The position numbers and the translations under genes are program-made. From an uncultured Leptolyngbyaceae cyanobacterium (GTDB lineage Bacteria > Cyanobacteriota > Cyanobacteriia > Leptolyngbyales > Leptolyngbyaceae): a stretch of DNA of 64,000 bases. How positions within the stretch are numbered: the first letter of the stretch is position 1; every line of letters begins with the position of its first letter. The stretch covers positions 16,182 through 80,181 of the forward strand of contig CALIDI010000014.1 of assembly GCA_938023035.1 (NCBI GenBank). The letters run 5' to 3'. Under the pieces are notes generated by a model that had not been told where the DNA came from, did no database searches, and saw only the letters and a program-made list of their open reading frames with translations. Positions 9,016-18,948 of this stretch are shown here, piece after piece.

Positions 9016-9711
9016 TCACCCCGCCAGGGGAACCTGCTGCGGCCCAGCCCAAATGCTGTTGAGGTACTCTCCGTAGGTAATTGGCACATCCTCATCCGCC
9101 TGCTGGCTGTCACCTGTCAGGTCAACAGCCCAAAGGTGCCAATCGTCTTCCCCCATAGTGCCAGCTCGAAACAGAACGCGACCAGGGTGCTTTTGGCTCC
9201 AACCTAGCAAAATGGCATGGCTATAGTGAACTGGGGTCGGTGCCAGAGTGCTAACAGCATTGTGTTGACAATCGAGCACAACAGCATAATCTGAGGCTAG
9301 GTCGGAACAAAAGATAGACTCAAATTCTCGTGCTAACAGGCGATCGCCCGTTGGTGACCAGGCAATTGGAATCACGATAGAAATCGTGCCGTTGCGATCA
9401 GAAACCGTATCAGCAAAGGGATTATTGGCAAAAGGCGAAGAAGCTGTAATCGCTTGCAAATCTCCAGTGTGTAAGTTTTCAACAAACAGCACACTACTGA
9501 CCTGGCTGCGAAAAATCTCTGACTTTCGATACAACTGGATGCGACTGTAAGCCGCGTAGCAGTGGTCAGGGGAAATCAGAGATTGACTTCGATAGTAAAA
9601 GGTTTGTTCACCTACCCCGATATTTTCTGTAGAGAAGGTGGCCATCACCCAATTCCAGGGAACTGGATGGGGACTGTTTAACGGATCGACCTGGACGAAC
9701 GGATCTATCAT
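9016..9711 (-). CDS. Conserved hypothetical protein, possible beta-propeller fragment
   Basis: I do not recognise a named family. The 231-residue product is rich in short beta-type segments, and SPTGDRLLAREF resembles a WD40/TolB-like propeller blade, but no complete repeat set is visible. There is no signal peptide or membrane segment. A start at the internal Met23 (MATFSTENIG) is possible, because neither start has a clear ribosome-binding site. It converges with DUF4335 and leaves 123 bases between the stops. Confidence 0.6.
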   Translation of the reverse strand: MIDPFVQVDPLNSPHPVPWNWVMATFSTENIGVGEQTFYYRSQSLISPDHCYAAYSRIQLYRKSEIFRSQVSSVLFVENLHTGDLQAITASSPFANNPFADTVSDRNGTISIVIPIAWSPTGDRLLAREFESIFCSDLASDYAVVLDCQHNAVSTLAPTPVHYSHAILLGWSQKHPGRVLFRAGTMGEDDWHLWAVDLTGDSQQADEDVPITYGEYLNSIWAGPQQVPLAG

Positions 9712-10444
9712 GACAGCTTACAAAATATGGACAAAAGTTCATCAGCTTGTGGCGAAGCTGAGGAGGCAAACGCCGATTTTGCCGACGGGATCACCACGAG
9801 TTTTCCCATCCCAGCAGTCAACGGTTAGGCACTAGCTAACAAAACCGCGACTCCAGGTGCACTCATCACAACACCAAGGAAGAACCCCTACCACTTACCT
9901 AAACCTGCAACAGAAAACACCATTGACGACTGGCTAAACTGAAGCGTTCTATTAAAAGGTTTAGAGTGATTTGTTCATTGGGTCGCCTAGAGCAACTTGC
10001 CCCCTTGACCCTCACGCTTCTATCTCTTGGGCATCCCTTAAAAACCCGACAACCAAAATCAGGAATGCTATAGAGTAGACTAGCTTACGTTTTGCGCCAA
10101 GCTGGAGTTACATTTTGTAGCCTGCCAACCCATCATTCATCTGTTGGTAGGCTATAGACACCGAGCCTCCCCCACTCAATAAAAGCCTCAAAACCAAGTT
10201 CTGAGCGCTTCTCCCAACTACTTCATAGAGCTTAGAAGTTACCTCAGAGCTGATCAGGAAAAGAGGGAAATCAATGCCAGAGTCAGATGAGCCATCGCCC
10301 CCGATGGCTTGAGGCAACACCCTCAATGAAGCTAGGTTGATTGCTGGAAAAGTTAGGGTCAATGCCTTATGTATAGCAGTTGAAAGCGAGAATGGGCGGG
10401 ATTTTTGGTAACTTTCAAAATACTTAACGTTCTCTCTAAACTCT
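9712..10444. other. Spacer upstream of fmt
   Basis: About 730 bases lie between two divergently transcribed genes. A 119-codon frame on the minus strand (10108-10467) runs into the fmt start and has no recognisable motif, so I leave it uncalled. No clear repeat copy or promoter consensus was found. Confidence 0.45.
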
Positions 10445-11437
10445 ATGAAAATTGTCTTTTTTGGCACCCCCCTGTTTGCGGTTCCTAGCCTTGAACGTCT
10501 GCATCACCACGCTGGGTTTGATGTAGTAGCGGTTGTCACCCAACCAGACAAGCGCCGAGGCCGGGGGAGTGAGCGGTTACCTGCGCCGATTAAACAGGTT
10601 GCAATGGCCTATCAGATTCCTGTATGGCAACCACGCCGGGTTAAAAAAGATCTAGAAACCCTTGATCAATTACGCCAGACCCGTGCCGATGCGTTTGTTG
10701 TGGTTGCCTATGGGCAAATTTTATCTCAAGAAATTTTAGATATGCCGCGTCTTGGCTGCATTAATGCCCATGGTTCGATTTTGCCGGCCTATCGTGGGGC
10801 GGCTCCGATTCAGTGGAGCCTGTACCATGGCGAAATTGAGACGGGGGTGACCACTATGCTGATGGATGCTGGCATGGATACTGGCCCCGTGCTGCTCACA
10901 GGTCGCACTTCCATCGCCCTGTTAGAAAATACCGAGGATCTGGCGGCACGCCTGTCTCAAATGAGTGCTGAACTCCTGGTCGAAACCTTGCTTCAGCTGG
11001 ATCAGGGGAAAATTCAACCGCAACCTCAAAATGATGCCGATGCCACCTATGCGCCGCTAATTCAAAAAGAAGATTATCGATTGGATTGGAGCAAGGTTGC
11101 AATCGCTCTGCATAACCAAATTCGTGGCTTTTATCCGAACTGTCTCACGTCTCTGCGTGGTCAAGCGCTCAAAGTGCTGGCCAGTGCACCGCTACGGCCA
11201 GAAGATTGGCCGGCCTTACCCCCTGAGCTGCAAGCACTGCGATCGCAGGTGTCGACACTTTCCTCTGCTCAGCCTCCGGGAAGTGTTGTGGCGATCGCCA
11301 AGGGGCATGGCCCAATTGTGCAAACGGGCGAGGGTCTCCTCCTCCTGCGGCAGGTTAAGCCAGCCGGTAAGCGGATTCAATCGGGTTGGGATTTTGCCAA
11401 CGGTAGCCACTTGTTAGCGGGTGAGGTATTGGGTTGA
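10445..11437 (+). CDS. fmt: Methionyl-tRNA formyltransferase
   Basis: Formylates initiator Met-tRNA using 10-formyltetrahydrofolate. The N-terminal Rossmann-type formyltransferase domain begins [16 protein letters not shown]. Residues near 105-145 carry [19 protein letters not shown] and the GMDTGPVL stretch, covering the catalytic Asn-His and Asp region. The C-terminal tRNA-binding domain starts near 210 (IRGFYPNC) and ends [11 protein letters not shown]. Its length of 330 is normal for the family. The ATG at 10445 opens directly into the conserved beta strand. Confidence 0.97.
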   Translation: MKIVFFGTPLFAVPSLERLHHHAGFDVVAVVTQPDKRRGRGSERLPAPIKQVAMAYQIPVWQPRRVKKDLETLDQLRQTRADAFVVVAYGQILSQEILDMPRLGCINAHGSILPAYRGAAPIQWSLYHGEIETGVTTMLMDAGMDTGPVLLTGRTSIALLENTEDLAARLSQMSAELLVETLLQLDQGKIQPQPQNDADATYAPLIQKEDYRLDWSKVAIALHNQIRGFYPNCLTSLRGQALKVLASAPLRPEDWPALPPELQALRSQVSTLSSAQPPGSVVAIAKGHGPIVQTGEGLLLLRQVKPAGKRIQSGWDFANGSHLLAGEVLG

Positions 11438-11448
11438 GTGCAGGGGCA

Positions 11449-11607
11449 ATGGTTTGGGCTAGCGTGGCGGAGCAGTGGGATGTTTACTGGGGCGTTTGCG
11501 ATTGGCAGCGTCTTGCTCAAGGAACGAATGCCCTGCTGCAAAGATGGATAGTCGCAAAGACCAACCACCCAAATCTCAATGCTTGGGGTCAGAATGCGGC
11601 ACAATAG
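11449..11607 (+). CDS. Possible small Trp-rich ORF (doubtful)
   Basis: A 52-codon frame lies in the 200-base gap between fmt and the GT-C gene. It begins MVWASVAEQW and ends WGQNAAQ, with several Trp residues. An AGGGG stretch sits just ahead of the ATG but closer than is usual. I recognise no family, and it may be chance. Confidence 0.2.
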   Translation: MVWASVAEQWDVYWGVCDWQRLAQGTNALLQRWIVAKTNHPNLNAWGQNAAQ

Positions 11608-11638
11608 GCCTGTTGCGTACTGGTTTTGAGTTTCATCA

Positions 11639-13018
11639 ATGGCGAAGTCAGCCGCCCTGCCCGCGATCGCTCTTGCTCTGGCTTTTTGCCTGTGTGCGGA
11701 GCTAACCATTTTAGGGATTGACAAGTTTCATTACATTCAAGCGGGGGGTGCCAAGTTTGCGACATTTCCCCACCTTGCGGCTCAACTGAGGATTGGTGGT
11801 CTCTACAGTCTGTTACAACTGGTGTACTTTAGGTGGCTCTGGCAAGCCCCAACGATGCGCTGGGGCACTTCCTGGAAGGACTGTCTACGCCAGAGTGCTC
11901 CCTTCGTTCTGTTAGGTTTTTTAGCCTATCCCCTGGGCAACGATGGGTATCTCTATCTCCACTCCGGTTTAATGAATTTAGCGGGAGTCAACCCCTTCAT
12001 CACCCCAGCGGCGGCCTTTATCAGTCGGCTTTCTCCCTTTGTTGACTGGGGTCAGACATCGACCTATGGGCCTTGTTCACAACTACTGTTTAGTATGGCG
12101 GCGATCGCGGTTCCCATTCATCCATTGTTGGGGATTTACCTGTTTAAGGGGTTATGTGGAGGGCTGCATCTACTCAACGGTTATCTGGTGTGGCAATTAC
12201 ACGACTCTGAAGAACACAAGTGGTGGGCGATCGCCTATCTGGTCAATCCACTCTTGCTGATGGAGCAGGTTGGCTCTGGGCATGTGGATGTACTCGTCAG
12301 CAGTAGTTTTCTGCTCCTGGCAAGCTTGTTGCGCAGTCAGCACTATGTTCTGGTCTTTTGGGTCGTGTGGGCCGGTTTTTTGGCAAAAACGCTACCTATT
12401 TTGTGGCTCCCCTTGGTCGTGGTGTTTCTTCTTCGACAGCGGTGCTGGAGCCAATGCCTGGTAGGTCTGGGGCTTTCTTGCTTGCTGCTGGTCGATCTAG
12501 CACTGACCATTTTACCCACCTTAGAAGCGTGGCGCAGTCTGCTCAATCCAGGGGTCGTTGGGCAGTATCGGGCTTCGCTACATGAATTTGTGCAATTCAG
12601 CTTGAATGTGATCCAGGGGGTAATGGCGCATCCCCTGGCGCTGGCGGAGGAGCGATCGCTCTTACAACGGGCCAGTCAATACCTGACGGGTAGTTATCTC
12701 CTGATTTACACCTGGTTTCTACTCCACAGCTTAATGCAGCCAGTCTACAAGCGGCCCCATTTGCTCAGTGATATCGGTTGGGTCACTCTGATTCTTTTTT
12801 GGGTTGCCATCCCCTGGGTCATGCCCTGGTATGCCTCTAGCGTGATCACGATCGCCGTTGTTTCGCCCTGCGATCGGCTGCGCTGGGCCAGCTTTGCCTA
12901 TAGCTTTACCAGTACGCTGCAATATCTGCTCCACGGCTTTCCGGGGCTGAATAGTTTGATTATGATTGGGGTGCCGCTACTGGTGTTACTCCTGCGACCA
13001 AGGCCACTAACGGCGTAG
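11639..13018 (+). CDS. GT-C type membrane glycosyltransferase (GT87-like)
   Basis: The 459-residue integral membrane protein has about ten hydrophobic helices. The features resemble polyprenol-phosphate-dependent GT-C mannosyltransferases of the GT87/DUF2029 type: an extracytoplasmic loop with PLGNDGYLYL, then the sequence INPFITP-like GVNPFITPAAAF, a STYGPCSQLLFS loop, and GSGHVDVLV. It probably adds a sugar from a lipid-phosphate donor to an envelope glycan or lipid on the outer face of the membrane. The gene overlaps the convergent murJ by 12 bases at the 3 prime ends. Donor and acceptor are inferred from family only. Confidence 0.75.
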   Translation: MAKSAALPAIALALAFCLCAELTILGIDKFHYIQAGGAKFATFPHLAAQLRIGGLYSLLQLVYFRWLWQAPTMRWGTSWKDCLRQSAPFVLLGFLAYPLGNDGYLYLHSGLMNLAGVNPFITPAAAFISRLSPFVDWGQTSTYGPCSQLLFSMAAIAVPIHPLLGIYLFKGLCGGLHLLNGYLVWQLHDSEEHKWWAIAYLVNPLLLMEQVGSGHVDVLVSSSFLLLASLLRSQHYVLVFWVVWAGFLAKTLPILWLPLVVVFLLRQRCWSQCLVGLGLSCLLLVDLALTILPTLEAWRSLLNPGVVGQYRASLHEFVQFSLNVIQGVMAHPLALAEERSLLQRASQYLTGSYLLIYTWFLLHSLMQPVYKRPHLLSDIGWVTLILFWVAIPWVMPWYASSVITIAVVSPCDRLRWASFAYSFTSTLQYLLHGFPGLNSLIMIGVPLLVLLLRPRPLTA

Positions 13019-14710
13019 CAGCTTTTGCCGGAGCCGCACGGCAAACTGGTTCACCTCAGGCAGCTTGAGTTGAAACGCCATCACTCCATAGACGAGCAAC
13101 CCCACCGTACCCGCGGTCGCCAATTGTAACAGCAACACCCCCAGCCCCCTGGAGCCTAGCCACTGTTCACTCAGATGCAATGCTCCCCAGCTTGTCAACC
13201 CGGCCACCCCACTGGCGATCGCCAATCCTCCAATGGGGACACTCCAACCAAGGAGGGGCAGACCTCCCAAGCGACGATGCAAAATCAGCAGCAGCACCAC
13301 CAGAGAAACGACATTAACGCCCACAGTTGCCAGCACCAGCCCCGGGGCGCCAAAGGGTAAAAGCAAGTAATCCAGCAAAGCATTTAAGAAAATATTGACC
13401 ACGCTAATGCGAAAGGGGGTGTCCCCATCGCCCAAGCCATAAAAGACGCGCACAGCAACATCGCGCCCCAGATAAACAAACATGCCAACGGCATAGGCTA
13501 TCAACACAGACGCGGTCAGATAGGCATCCTCTAGTCGAAAGGCATAACGCTCGTACACCACCCGCGAGATTGGTACTGCCAGCACAATCATCAGCGCACT
13601 CATGGGTAGCATCGTCAATGCCGTCATCAATAACCCCTGGCGAATCCGTAATTTCAGCTCGGGCCAGTTGTCTGGAGTAGACAACCGGGAAAAGAGGGGC
13701 ATCAGGGGCACCAGAATCATATTAGAGAGAATACCTACCGGAGTTTGTACTAAGAGTCCGGCGTAGCCCATGGCCGAAACTGCGGCGGCGGCATTGGGAA
13801 TAAAGGAAGCAAAAAATAAGTCTGTCCAGACATTAATTTGCATCATGCCGGAGGAAAAGGTTGCCGGCCCCATCACCCGGATCACCTCCTGCACCTCAGG
13901 CTGGCGAAAATTAAAGCGGGGGCGAAACCCTCCTAGACCTGCTTTCCACTGGGCTGGAAGTTGCATTAACCACTGCAACACTCCACCTGCCAGGGTTGAC
14001 CAAGCTAAAACAACGCCGCCCAGCATCGCGTTTTCCGGTAGGCTGATTTTCTCACCCAGATAAAGGGCTAGCCCCCCTAGGCCTATCAGAACAGTGAGGC
14101 TAGAAAAGATTGGGCTGAGGGACGGCAGCCAGTAGAGATCGGCGGCATTCAGCGCCCCAAAACCGATGCCAATTAACCCCGCCAATATTGCCATGGGTGC
14201 CATGATCCGGAGTTGCTGAATGGCAATTTCGCGGGTAACTTGTAGAGTTTGATAGGCGGCGATCGCCTGCTCCGCCGTAAGGTTCCCTTCTGCCTGCACC
14301 TGCGCTGGGGTGAGAAATAGCCCTGGTGCAATCAGGCGAGTCATTGGCTCTGCAAACACAATCAACAACAGCGTCACGACCAGCAAAATGCCACACACCA
14401 GGGTAGAAATACTTTCTAGGATGGGGGCTGCTTCCTCGCGTTTGCGTTTGGCCAACACACTGACAATAGCACTATGAAAAGGGCCGTTGATGCCCCCCAG
14501 CAGGATCAGCAAAAAGCCCGGAATCACGTAGGAGAAGTTGTAAGCCCCAAAGGCTGGCCCTACACCAAAAGCTGCCGCAATTGCCTGCTGGCGGAAAAGA
14601 CCAAACAGTTTACTGATCAGGGTGGCGATCGCCACAATCGTGGCAATTCCCATTAGTGATCGGGCCGCTCGGCGGCGATTTTCGGGAGGGGTCGGGTTCG
14701 CTTCAGACAC
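13007..14710 (-). CDS. murJ: Lipid II flippase MurJ/MviN
   Basis: A MATE-like MOP-superfamily exporter of about 14 helices that flips undecaprenyl-linked peptidoglycan precursor across the plasma membrane. Recognition rests on the N-terminal helix pair ending SKLFGLFRQQAIAAAFGVG, on GGINGPFHSAIVSVLAKR, and on the GLGDGDTPFRISV segment in the C-terminal half. A GTG at 14710 (MSEANPTPP) is used; a TTG 27 bases further upstream is also open, and neither has a strong ribosome-binding site. Its 3 prime end overlaps the GT-C gene. Confidence 0.92.
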   Translation of the reverse strand: MSEANPTPPENRRRAARSLMGIATIVAIATLISKLFGLFRQQAIAAAFGVGPAFGAYNFSYVIPGFLLILLGGINGPFHSAIVSVLAKRKREEAAPILESISTLVCGILLVVTLLLIVFAEPMTRLIAPGLFLTPAQVQAEGNLTAEQAIAAYQTLQVTREIAIQQLRIMAPMAILAGLIGIGFGALNAADLYWLPSLSPIFSSLTVLIGLGGLALYLGEKISLPENAMLGGVVLAWSTLAGGVLQWLMQLPAQWKAGLGGFRPRFNFRQPEVQEVIRVMGPATFSSGMMQINVWTDLFFASFIPNAAAAVSAMGYAGLLVQTPVGILSNMILVPLMPLFSRLSTPDNWPELKLRIRQGLLMTALTMLPMSALMIVLAVPISRVVYERYAFRLEDAYLTASVLIAYAVGMFVYLGRDVAVRVFYGLGDGDTPFRISVVNIFLNALLDYLLLPFGAPGLVLATVGVNVVSLVVLLLILHRRLGGLPLLGWSVPIGGLAIASGVAGLTSWGALHLSEQWLGSRGLGVLLLQLATAGTVGLLVYGVMAFQLKLPEVNQFAVRLRQKLLRR

Positions 14711-15121
14711 AGCGCATCTTGGATGAATTGGCTTCAACTATTTAACCGTAGAAAGAAGCGAAAAGCTTGCAGCCCGCCACCGAGATTGGCGACTGATGGA
14801 GTATCGCGATCGCCAGCTTACTGAATACACCAGGGTTAAGGGCATCTAGATGCGCCAACCCCCCACCAAAGACTTCACCCCTGCAACGCTCTTTCCTCTC
14901 TTCTCTCTTCTCTTTTCTCTCTCCTAGTTCGGCAAAACAACGAACTGGCAGAATAAACAAGCGTTGAAGTCATAGAGGCCAGAGGTGGTTTAGATGAGAC
15001 AACTTCATCATCTGTAACAGTCTTAGCTCGATTTCGCACTCTGCTCAGCGACCCACTACGGTAATGTGGGTAGAGTGACTTTACCCGCATGGTTTTCCTT
15101 CCTAGTTTTCTTTTCTAAAGT
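14711..15121. other. Divergent promoter spacer with polypyrimidine tract
   Basis: This is the region between divergent murJ and hemC. A run made almost only of C and T occupies about 14889-14926, similar in character to the run at 54900-54955. No -35/-10 consensus is obvious ahead of hemC, and no gene is supported. Confidence 0.5.
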
Positions 15122-16102
15122 ATGACCCTGACCGCATCCCCTGAAACGGCTTCCTCAACTCGCATTATTCGGATTGGCTCTCGTAAAAGCCAGCTTGCCC
15201 TGGTGCAAACTCACTGGGTGCAGGCAGAGCTGCAAAAAGCCTTCCCTAATCGCACCTTTGAAGTCCACACAATGAGCACCCAGGGAGACAAGATTCTGGA
15301 TGTAGCTCTGGCAAAAATCGGCGATAAGGGCCTGTTTACCAAAGAGCTAGAAGTTGGGATGCTCGCTGGGGAAATCGACTTTGCCGTTCACTCCCTTAAG
15401 GATTTACCGACGCGCTTGCCAGAGGGTCTGGTGCTGGGATGTGTGACAGAGCGCGAAAACCCTGCCGATGCCCTGGTGGTACACCCTCAACATCGGGATA
15501 AACAGCTAGATACTCTGCCAGCGGGAGCCGTAGTGGGTACGTCTTCTCTGCGGCGTTTGGCTCAACTGCGGCATTACTATCCCCATCTCGTGTTTAAGGA
15601 TGTGCGGGGCAATCTCAATACCCGCCTGGCTAAGTTAGATGCCGGGGAGTATGATGCCTTGATTTTGGCGGTAGCGGGCTTGCAGCGTTTGGGCATGGGC
15701 GATCGCGTCCATCAAGTAATTCCTGCCGAGGTGTCGCTCCATGCTGTGGGGCAGGGCGCTTTGGGAATCGAGTGCCGCGCTGATGATGAGGAGGTATTAG
15801 AACTCCTACAAGCCTTGCAACACCCGGAGACAGCAGCCCGTTGTTATGCTGAACGGGCCTTTCTGCGAGATCTGGAAGGAGGTTGCCAGGTTCCAATTGG
15901 AGTTGACACCACAATTACAGACAACACCCTCACACTCAAGGGAGTTGTGGCCAGTCTAGATGGCCAAACCCTGGTAAAGGATAGTGTCTCTGGCCCGGTG
16001 AGTGAAGCGGAGAGCCTTGGCACAGCCTTAGCCCAAAAGCTGCGCCAGCAGGGTGCGCAATCGATTCTAGATGAGATTTTTGCCACCCTGGAACGAGGAT
16101 AA
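15122..16102 (+). CDS. hemC: Porphobilinogen deaminase (hydroxymethylbilane synthase)
   Basis: Condenses four porphobilinogens into hydroxymethylbilane in tetrapyrrole synthesis, feeding heme, chlorophyll and bilins. Visible motifs are the N-terminal [24 protein letters not shown] in the catalytic cleft, [12 protein letters not shown], and [10 protein letters not shown], whose Cys attaches the dipyrromethane cofactor. At 326 residues it has the usual cyanobacterial length with a short N-terminal extension. It is monocistronic by layout. Confidence 0.97.
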   Translation: MTLTASPETASSTRIIRIGSRKSQLALVQTHWVQAELQKAFPNRTFEVHTMSTQGDKILDVALAKIGDKGLFTKELEVGMLAGEIDFAVHSLKDLPTRLPEGLVLGCVTERENPADALVVHPQHRDKQLDTLPAGAVVGTSSLRRLAQLRHYYPHLVFKDVRGNLNTRLAKLDAGEYDALILAVAGLQRLGMGDRVHQVIPAEVSLHAVGQGALGIECRADDEEVLELLQALQHPETAARCYAERAFLRDLEGGCQVPIGVDTTITDNTLTLKGVVASLDGQTLVKDSVSGPVSEAESLGTALAQKLRQQGAQSILDEIFATLERG

Positions 16103-16183
16103 TTTGGCGCGGACTTATTCACTCCCTCATAATCTACGCCCTCATACAGGACGTGTTGCCGCATCTGGAGATGAATCAGCATT

Positions 16184-16300
16184 AACCCTCACCTTAGCTC
16201 TAGCCCAAAGGGAAAGAAAACAGAATTTTTAGCACCCTTCTTTCCCTTGGAGAAGGGCATACCCCTGACAGATATTCAAGAGAAAGGAGGTGAAGACACT
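16184..16300 (+). repeat. Dispersed repeat, family II, copy 1
   Basis: The right half, with GGGCATACCCCTGACAGA then ATTCAAGAGAAAGG, aligns in the same orientation with 22990-23045, where the string is GGGTATAACCCTAACGAG then ATTCAAGAAAAGGG. Both lie in spacers downstream of a gene. Confidence 0.5.
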
Positions 16301-16381
16301 TCATCCCTCCGTTAAGCAACGCCCCCCATACAGAGGGCGTCCAAGCTTGATCGTTCTAGTTCTATGAGAGCGTCAGGCAGA

Positions 16382-16409
16382 AACGAGGTTTCCAGGGTAA
16401 AACCTCGTT
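16382..16409. other. Perfect inverted repeat (stem-loop)
   Basis: AACGAGGTTT and AAACCTCGTT form a perfect 10-bp stem around an 8-base loop, 280 bases beyond hemC. There is no T tract on either side, so it is not a classical terminator. It could protect a 3 prime end. Confidence 0.5.
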
Positions 16410-16641
16410 CAACTTCGATTACACCTCACCAGTACAGCAGCGTAGTTCAAACCACAATCCCACAGCAGGATGATTGAGTAAAGTCTGCCCGTCTAGTGAT
16501 CTGCTAAGCCTATCAATCAGGGTGGTATTCTCACAAGCAAGTCAAGTGCTTCCAGAAAGGCCAGTCCCAAAATCAAGACTTACCACAAATCAAGGCTTAC
16601 CACTGCACTAGGTTAACCCGTGATTCCATTCACACCCTGAT

Positions 16642-16798
16642 TGACTGACAAAAACTAGGCACCGGGCGGTCGAAACTGTTGCGACATCAACGCAGTCGGC
16701 CTGCGTCAGATCTCTACCCTTACCGAAAACCTGCGTAGGCGGGTTTTGCCTCTGTAGGCACGGCTTCGAGCCGCCAGCAAGAAAAGTTTTGTCAGTCA
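16642..16798. mobile_element. Putative MITE-like element
   Basis: A 157-bp segment has imperfect inverted ends: TGACTGACAAAAACT at 16642 and AGTTTTGTCAGTCA at 16785-16798 are reverse complements apart from one base. No coding capacity is seen inside and no target-site duplication is obvious. The assignment as a miniature transposable element is an inference from the inverted ends. Confidence 0.45.
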
Positions 16799-16833
16799 GC
16801 AAACATTCGCACCTCACTAAAAGGGGGAAAGGC

Positions 16834-17382
16834 CTAGACGGTAGTGATGTCTTTTTCTTTTTCTGCTAATAGCTCTTCGATTTTGACTGTGTACTTGTCG
16901 GTCAGTTTTTGAATTTTGTCTTGGAGATCCTTTGACTGATCCTCAGACAATTCCCCCGCTTTTTCTTGTTTGCGTACACTATCTACTGCATCCCGGCGAA
17001 TATTCCGCACAGAGACCTTGCCCTCTTCAGCGTACTTCGCGGCCAGCTTCACCAGTTCTTTGCGGCGATCGCTGGTCAAGGGTGGAATATTCAGCCGAAT
17101 CACGACCCCGTCATTGCTTGGTGTCAGGCCCAAATCAGACATCGAGATGGCTTTCTCAATCAGATTTAAGCTGCCCTTATCAAAGGGCTGAATGACAATT
17201 GTGCTAGCATCCGGGGTGCTAATGTTGGCTAGCGACTTCAGGGGCGTGGGCGCTCCGTAGTACTCAACCGTCACCTTATCGAGCAGTGAGGGGTTGGCTC
17301 GCCCAGTCCGAATCGTATTAAACGCCCGCTGAGTTGCCTCAACCGACTTTGACATGTGGTCTTCTACATCAGCTAACTTCAC
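16834..17382 (-). CDS. frr: Ribosome recycling factor
   Basis: Splits post-termination ribosomes together with EF-G. The 182-residue length and the conserved body ([16 protein letters not shown] near the start, [16 protein letters not shown] in the middle, VRNIRRDA near 130) match RRF. GTG at 17382 was chosen because GGGAGG lies six bases upstream and the protein then begins [10 protein letters not shown]. The gene overlaps the 3 prime end of pyrH by 14 bases, so the pair is one operon, a conserved bacterial order. Confidence 0.97.
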   Translation of the reverse strand: MKLADVEDHMSKSVEATQRAFNTIRTGRANPSLLDKVTVEYYGAPTPLKSLANISTPDASTIVIQPFDKGSLNLIEKAISMSDLGLTPSNDGVVIRLNIPPLTSDRRKELVKLAAKYAEEGKVSVRNIRRDAVDSVRKQEKAGELSEDQSKDLQDKIQKLTDKYTVKIEELLAEKEKDITTV

Positions 17383-18097
17383 AAGAACCTCCCACAAGCG
17401 TTCCTATCGGGTCACCCATCACCGCTCGCTTGACATTACCTCTTACATTCAAATCAAACACGATGATGGGAATATTGTTGTCCTTACATAAGGATATGGC
17501 AGTACTGTCCATCACCCGCAAATCTTGCGTCAGAATATGTCCATAGGTGAGGGTCTGATAGCGCTTCGCGTCTGGATTTTTGCTGGGGTCAGAGTCATAG
17601 ACTCCATCTACTTTCGTGGCCTTAAACAACACATCGGCACCGATCTCCGCCGCACGCAGGGCAGCCGTCGTATCGGTTGTAAAAAAGGGATTGCCTGACC
17701 CCGCGCCAAAAATCACCACCCTCCCTTTTTCTAGATGGCGCATTGCCCGTCGCCGGATATAAGGCTCGGCAACCTCCTGCATGGAGATCGCTGTTTGCAC
17801 CCGAGTAGGTACATTGGCCCGTTCCAGTGCATCTTGCAGAGTCATGGCATTCATCACTGTGGCGATCATGCCAATATAGTCGGCGGTTGCCCGATCCATG
17901 CCAGAGGCCGCCCCCTTCACTCCACGAAAAATGTTACCGCCACCGACCACAATTGCCACCTGAACACCACTGGCAACCACATCGGCCACTTCTTGGGCAA
18001 TACTGGTAACCACCGCCGGGTCAATGCCGTAGGAAAGTTCACCCATGAGGGCTTCGCCACTTAATTTCAGCAGAACTCGCTGGTATGTTAATCCCAT
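17369..18097 (-). CDS. pyrH: UMP kinase
   Basis: Phosphorylates UMP to UDP for pyrimidine nucleotide supply. It is an amino-acid-kinase-fold protein, seen from [11 protein letters not shown] at the start, [11 protein letters not shown] near 50, the [10 protein letters not shown] stretch, and [15 protein letters not shown] [12 protein letters not shown] near 130. At 242 residues it has normal length. It is the first gene of the pyrH-frr pair and its ribosome-binding site is weak. It diverges from the methyltransferase gene, with 125 bases between the starts. Confidence 0.97.
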   Translation of the reverse strand: MGLTYQRVLLKLSGEALMGELSYGIDPAVVTSIAQEVADVVASGVQVAIVVGGGNIFRGVKGAASGMDRATADYIGMIATVMNAMTLQDALERANVPTRVQTAISMQEVAEPYIRRRAMRHLEKGRVVIFGAGSGNPFFTTDTTAALRAAEIGADVLFKATKVDGVYDSDPSKNPDAKRYQTLTYGHILTQDLRVMDSTAISLCKDNNIPIIVFDLNVRGNVKRAVMGDPIGTLVGGSCEVS

Positions 18098-18222
18098 GCA
18101 GTGATGACTTGAATGAAGAATAATGTGAATCTGGTTCCAATCTAAAATACTCCCTGGCCAGACCAGTCAGCAAGCCAGTTTGTTTCTCCTTTATCACTTT
18201 CTCGTTGGGGGCTTCCGGAAAA

Positions 18223-18867
18223 ATGACCACCATTCTGCGCGATTGGAGCTATCAACACCAGTGGCTTTATGATACCGTTTCCTGGTTTGCGACTTTGAGC
18301 GTGGGGGGTGCACAGAAGTTTCGTCAACTACCTCTGACCGGGTTAGTCATTCGACCTGAGACCCAAATACTGGATCTTTGCTGTGGGTCTGGGCAAACGA
18401 CACGCCTCTTGTTGCAATACTCCCAGCAGGTAACTGGGCTGGATGCCTCGCCTAAAGCGTTGGAGCGGGCACGTCAACAGGCACCGGCTGCGACCTATGT
18501 CGAAGCGTTTGCGGAGCAAATGCCCTTCGCCGACCATACGTTTGACTTGGTGCATAGCAGTGCTGCCATGCATGAGATGGCTCCCAATCAGCTTCAACAA
18601 ATCTTTAAGGAAGTTTATCGCGTGCTAAAGCCAGGGGGCATCTTCGCTATGGTTGATATCCATCGGGCAAACAATCTCTGGATGGGGGTTGGCCTGGCGG
18701 TGTTTATCACATTGTTTGAGACCGAGACTGCCTGGCAGTTATTAGCGACAGATTTGCCGCAACAACTGGCCAAAATCGGCTTCCAGCCGGTGCAGCAATG
18801 GTTCTATGCGGGCAAAAGTGTTCAGGTGATTCAAGCGGTAAAGCCGTCGCGCTCAGATGCCGCATGA
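18223..18867 (+). CDS. Class I SAM-dependent methyltransferase
   Basis: The Rossmann methyltransferase core is clear: motif I ILDLCCGSGQTT, motif II acidic residue in TGLDASPKAL, then AEQMPFADHTFDLVHSS, and VLKPGGIFAMVD. At 214 residues it is a compact UbiE/type-11-like enzyme. The substrate is unknown; quinone or lipid methylation is possible but not shown. The ATG at 18223 is used, as the in-frame TTG six codons upstream has no better ribosome-binding site. It stands alone between divergent pyrH and the convergent kinase gene. Confidence 0.85.
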   Translation: MTTILRDWSYQHQWLYDTVSWFATLSVGGAQKFRQLPLTGLVIRPETQILDLCCGSGQTTRLLLQYSQQVTGLDASPKALERARQQAPAATYVEAFAEQMPFADHTFDLVHSSAAMHEMAPNQLQQIFKEVYRVLKPGGIFAMVDIHRANNLWMGVGLAVFITLFETETAWQLLATDLPQQLAKIGFQPVQQWFYAGKSVQVIQAVKPSRSDAA

Positions 18868-18948
18868 GGTCAGGGGGTTGAGGGAGGGGTAGGCTAGCCT
18901 AGAAATTTTTGCCTTGCTGTACTAGGAGTCTAAACCGAGTTGAGTGCT

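Larger units (their letters stand above)
16103..16833. other. Repeat-rich convergent spacer between hemC and frr
   Basis: The 730 bases hold no gene I can support. Contents are a family II repeat at about 16184-16300, a perfect 10-bp-stem hairpin at 16382-16409, and a MITE-like element with inverted ends at 16642-16798. Both flanking genes end here. Confidence 0.6.

Noticed and set aside
10108..10467. 119-codon minus-strand frame upstream of fmt
   Set aside because: It overlaps the fmt start, shows no family motif and no good ribosome-binding site. It could be a small lineage-specific gene but is not supported.
16103..16641. Possible structural RNA gene downstream of hemC
   Set aside because: I looked for tRNA-type TTCGA arms, tmRNA or RNase P-like conserved cores and found none. 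Only repeats and a simple hairpin are present.
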